Assembly (NCBI GenBank): GCA_013696365.1
Contig: JACCYS010000013.1
Location: 1 to 5,659, forward strand
Source of the DNA: Nocardioidaceae bacterium
Lineage (GTDB): Bacteria > Actinomycetota > Actinomycetes > Propionibacteriales > Nocardioidaceae
Direction of reading: 5' to 3'
DNA length: 5,659 nucleotides
Each line of letters opens with the position of its first letter. The stretch's first letter is position 1. This document shows positions 4,837 through 5,659 of this stretch, one piece after another. The notes under the pieces are model-generated. The model ran no database searches. It worked only from the letters and a program-made list of their open reading frames with translations, and was not told the DNA's origin. The position numbers and the translations under genes were made by a program.

Positions 4837-5659
4837 TCAGTTCGAGGCGCTGAAGCTGTCGTAGGCCGTCGAACCGAGCAGGACCGAGACGACGCCCACC
4901 AGGCCGCGGCCCACCGGCGTGCCGGCCAGGTTCACCAGCGGATTGCGGGCCACCAGTCGGCCGTCGCGGCGCCCCCAGACTGATAGTCGCGCGACCATGC
5001 CGAACCAGACGTCGAACGGGTCCGCGCGCTCGAACCAACCGACACCGAACACCGCGGAGCCCACCAGCATTACCGCGGCGTATAGCAGGCACCAGACGAC
5101 GACGGTGGACACGAAGCCTGCCCGTGGATAGACCGGCTCGGTCCATACGAAGGCGAAGAGCCCTACCGCTGCCGGCCAGTAACCCAGCCACGTCGGGTAC
5201 GCCCGCATGGCACTGTCCGCGGCAGCGCCGACCAGACGCGTCATTGCCAGATGCAGCGTCCGCAGCGGTGACAGCAGCGGCCAGATGTTGCCCAGCAGCA
5301 GACTCAGCGGCACCATCCCCACCCAGAGGTAGATGTAGAAGACACCGAGCGTGGGGTTGGCCGGCGAGTCGGGGCCGGCCAGTGCGGCCCACGCGGTCCA
5401 CGCGGCGATCAGCAAGCCGATCGCCCGGACCGCGCCGCGCAACCACCGGGAGCCAACGGCTGCGTCCACCCACGTGGGCAGCGCGCGACCGGCCGCTTCT
5501 CGGTCGAACCGGGAGTTCTTCCATGACAGGGCAAGGATCACGAACGAGACCGTGAGCGCCCAGCCGGCGCCGACGAGCACGCTGGTAAGCGGTAGCGGCA
5601 GGTCGGAGGCCCTCCGATGCCGTGTGCGAGAGTCAGGGCCGTACCACCAGTTGCGCCAC
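4837..5659 (-). pseudogene. N-terminal part of the same interrupted membrane protein, running off the window
   Basis: The continuous frame from GTG 5580 gives 247 residues with about six membrane helices (near 5-20, 50-68, 78-98, 134-151, 156-180 and 224-241). It ends in GSTAYDSFSASN and the TGA at 4837-4839, followed in frame by TGG. Relatives have a matching GST-x-x-[FY]-D-x-F segment and continue past it, so the TGA probably replaces a sense codon, perhaps TGG. Upstream of 5580 the frame stays open to the window edge and reads SDLPLPLTSVL from about 5607 down. The preceding family motif AHGIGG, with a signal-like ALTL before it, is encoded at 5627-5610 in another frame. One base appears to be missing near the GGAGGGCC stretch. 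Two independent lesions suggest a pseudogene; sequencing error at a G run could explain only the second. If the gene works, it is a polytopic membrane protein of unverified activity. Confidence 0.65.

Noticed and set aside
4837..4839. TGA as a selenocysteine codon
   Set aside because: No convincing SECIS-like hairpin was noted just downstream, and no selenoprotein is known to me in this family. A lost Trp codon beside TGG is simpler, and a second lesion upstream supports decay.
4553..5524. 323-codon minus-strand frame overlapping both halves of the membrane protein without a stop
   Set aside because: It is tempting because it spans the TGA, but the product is Arg/Gly-rich with no membrane helices; the neighbouring frame gives coherent hydrophobic segments and family motifs.

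Overview
The window is high-GC DNA (clearly above 60% G+C in the genes) from an actinobacterium. The evidence is the SecA tail followed by a converging Rv3235-family (DUF6459) gene, the SAF-domain plus CpaE-like gene pair beside a small excisionase-type HTH gene, and a multi-pass membrane protein of a type common in actinobacteria. A member of the Nocardioidaceae or a related group is a reasonable guess, but the lineage is inferred from gene content only.

Layout. Bases 1-84 are the last codons of secA, with its zinc-binding tail. A hairpin at 86-109 separates it from a converging two-gene minus-strand operon: a three-helix membrane protein with a C-terminal LysM domain (587-1360), then the DUF6459 protein (97-582). 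A 75-base divergent spacer (1361-1435) leads to a plus-strand gene for a protein made of two similar small beta-rich units (1436-1963). This gene converges on a minus-strand 90-residue HTH gene (1975-2247). A second divergent spacer (2248-2344) has three GTCT words about one helical turn apart, two DnaA-box-like words and a -10-like TATACA. To its right are a membrane-anchored SAF/CpaB-like protein (2345-3031) and, one base later, a CpaE-like ParA/MinD-type ATPase (3033-4328).

The ATPase gene overlaps by 11 bases, tail to tail, with a minus-strand gene for a multi-pass membrane protein of the family databases often call 'fenitrothion hydrolase' (4318 to beyond 5659). That gene looks broken. 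It has an in-frame TGA at 4837-4839, and the expected N-terminal Ala-His-Gly-Ile-Gly-Gly motif lies in a different frame from the rest, which implies a one-base loss near 5608-5615.

How the genes may work together. SecA, the LysM protein, the SAF protein and the CpaE-like ATPase all point to the cell envelope, export or surface-appendage assembly. The cpaB/cpaE-like pair is normally part of a Tad/Flp pilus locus, but no cpaF, tadB/C or pilin gene is present here and the pair is closed off by a converging gene. The HTH protein is the natural candidate to regulate the pair and itself from the shared spacer. No RNA gene, insertion sequence, CRISPR array or complete replication origin was seen.
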